The notes under the pieces were generated by a model. It was not told the DNA's origin and ran no database searches. It saw nothing but the letters and a program-made list of their open reading frames with translations. The translations under genes were made by a program, and so were the position numbers. Shown piece after piece: positions 5,362-5,557 of a stretch of DNA of 5,557 bases (positions are counted from its first letter, which is position 1; each line of letters begins with the position of its first letter). Origin of the DNA: Desulfobulbus sp. Its GTDB lineage: Bacteria > Pseudomonadota > Gammaproteobacteria > Burkholderiales > Rhodocyclaceae. The stretch spans positions 1 to 5,557 of the forward strand of contig WQUQ01000123.1 of NCBI GenBank assembly GCA_009782025.1. The letters are read 5' to 3'.

Positions 5362-5557
5362 GGATATGCTCCCACATTCACGCCTGAATTTGCCTCCAAA
5401 CGGGCCAGATCGGCGGCGCTCAGCCAGCGCCACTGGCCGGGGGGCAGATCGTCCGGCAGCGTCAGGCCGCCGACCGTCTCGCGGTGCAGCGCCGCCACCC
5501 GGTTGCCGACCGCCGCCAGCATGCGCTTGACCTGATGGTACTTGCCTTCGGTCAGGG
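5358..5557 (-). CDS. rsuA: 16S rRNA pseudouridine(516) synthase, C-terminal end (runs off the window)
   Basis: RsuA converts uridine 516 of 16S rRNA to pseudouridine during small-subunit assembly. Only the last 65 residues are present; the gene enters from beyond base 5557. The minus-strand reading starts LTEGKYHQVKRMLAAVGNRV, the C-terminal signature of the RsuA/RluB/RluE/RluF family of pseudouridine synthases. LHRETVGGLTLPDDLPPGQW follows, and the positions of the conserved leucines and of the LPPG turn fit RsuA best. The last fifteen residues (ARLEANSGVNVGAYP) look like a lineage-specific tail. The catalytic aspartate and S4 domain lie outside the window. The TGA stop at 5360-5358 overlaps the oxyR GTG as GTGA, implying one transcript and translational coupling. 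The choice of RsuA over another subfamily member is likely but not certain. Confidence 0.85.
   Translation of the reverse strand, partial: LTEGKYHQVKRMLAAVGNRVAALHRETVGGLTLPDDLPPGQWRWLSAADLARLEANSGVNVGAYP
5369..5373 (-). promoter_or_regulatory. Ribosome binding site that fixes the oxyR GTG start
   Basis: GGGAG on the minus strand (5373 to 5369) lies 7 nt before the GTG at 5361. It is the clearest Shine-Dalgarno in the window and sits inside the last codons of rsuA. It favours the GTG over the upstream ATG at 5433, in agreement with the cysteine numbering of OxyR. Confidence 0.8.

Noticed and set aside
5362..5433. ATG-initiated extension of oxyR
   Set aside because: It lies wholly inside rsuA in another frame, has no homology to OxyR, and would shift Cys199 and Cys208 away from their conserved numbers.
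4705..5535. A 276-codon plus-strand frame opposite oxyR and rsuA
   Set aside because: The opposite strand encodes OxyR with both redox cysteines in register and the RsuA end; the plus-strand translation shows no motif.

Overview
The window is a compact, GC-rich stretch of bacterial chromosome. Its gene families and codon use fit a betaproteobacterium, probably of the Rhodocyclales type (Dechloromonas/Azoarcus relatives). The main pointers are a GshA of the Acidithiobacillus/betaproteobacterial family rather than the E. coli family, a long zinc-ribbon topoisomerase III, and an OxyR with a GTG start. This taxonomic guess rests on protein recognition, not on a search.

Layout: (1) 1-176, minus strand, N-terminal part of a beta-class glutathione S-transferase; (2) 177-342, divergent promoter region; (3) 343-1626, plus strand, glutamate-cysteine ligase gshA; (4) 1627-1809, intergenic hairpins followed by a good sigma70-type promoter; (5) 1810-4353, plus strand, DNA topoisomerase III topB; (6) 4342-4463, a short region that contains a near-perfect ParB-binding parS site across the topB stop codon, then a pair of REP-like hairpins bracketed by 13-bp near-identical direct repeats; (7) 4447-5361, minus strand, oxyR; (8) 5358-5557, minus strand, C-terminal end of the 16S rRNA pseudouridine synthase rsuA, overlapping the oxyR start in a GTGA arrangement.

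Functionally, three of the five genes concern thiol and peroxide chemistry: glutathione synthesis (gshA), glutathione use (the GST) and the peroxide-sensing regulator (oxyR). topB sits between them and converges on oxyR. The most interesting item is the parS-like site at the end of topB: its 14-bp core is identical to the common chromosomal parS form. This suggests the locus lies near the replication origin and may be a loading site for ParB in chromosome segregation. A second observation is that the REP pair seems to have inserted beside the oxyR stop codon without changing the length of the predicted protein. No evidence was found for CRISPR, phage genes, insertion sequences, rRNA or tRNA genes.
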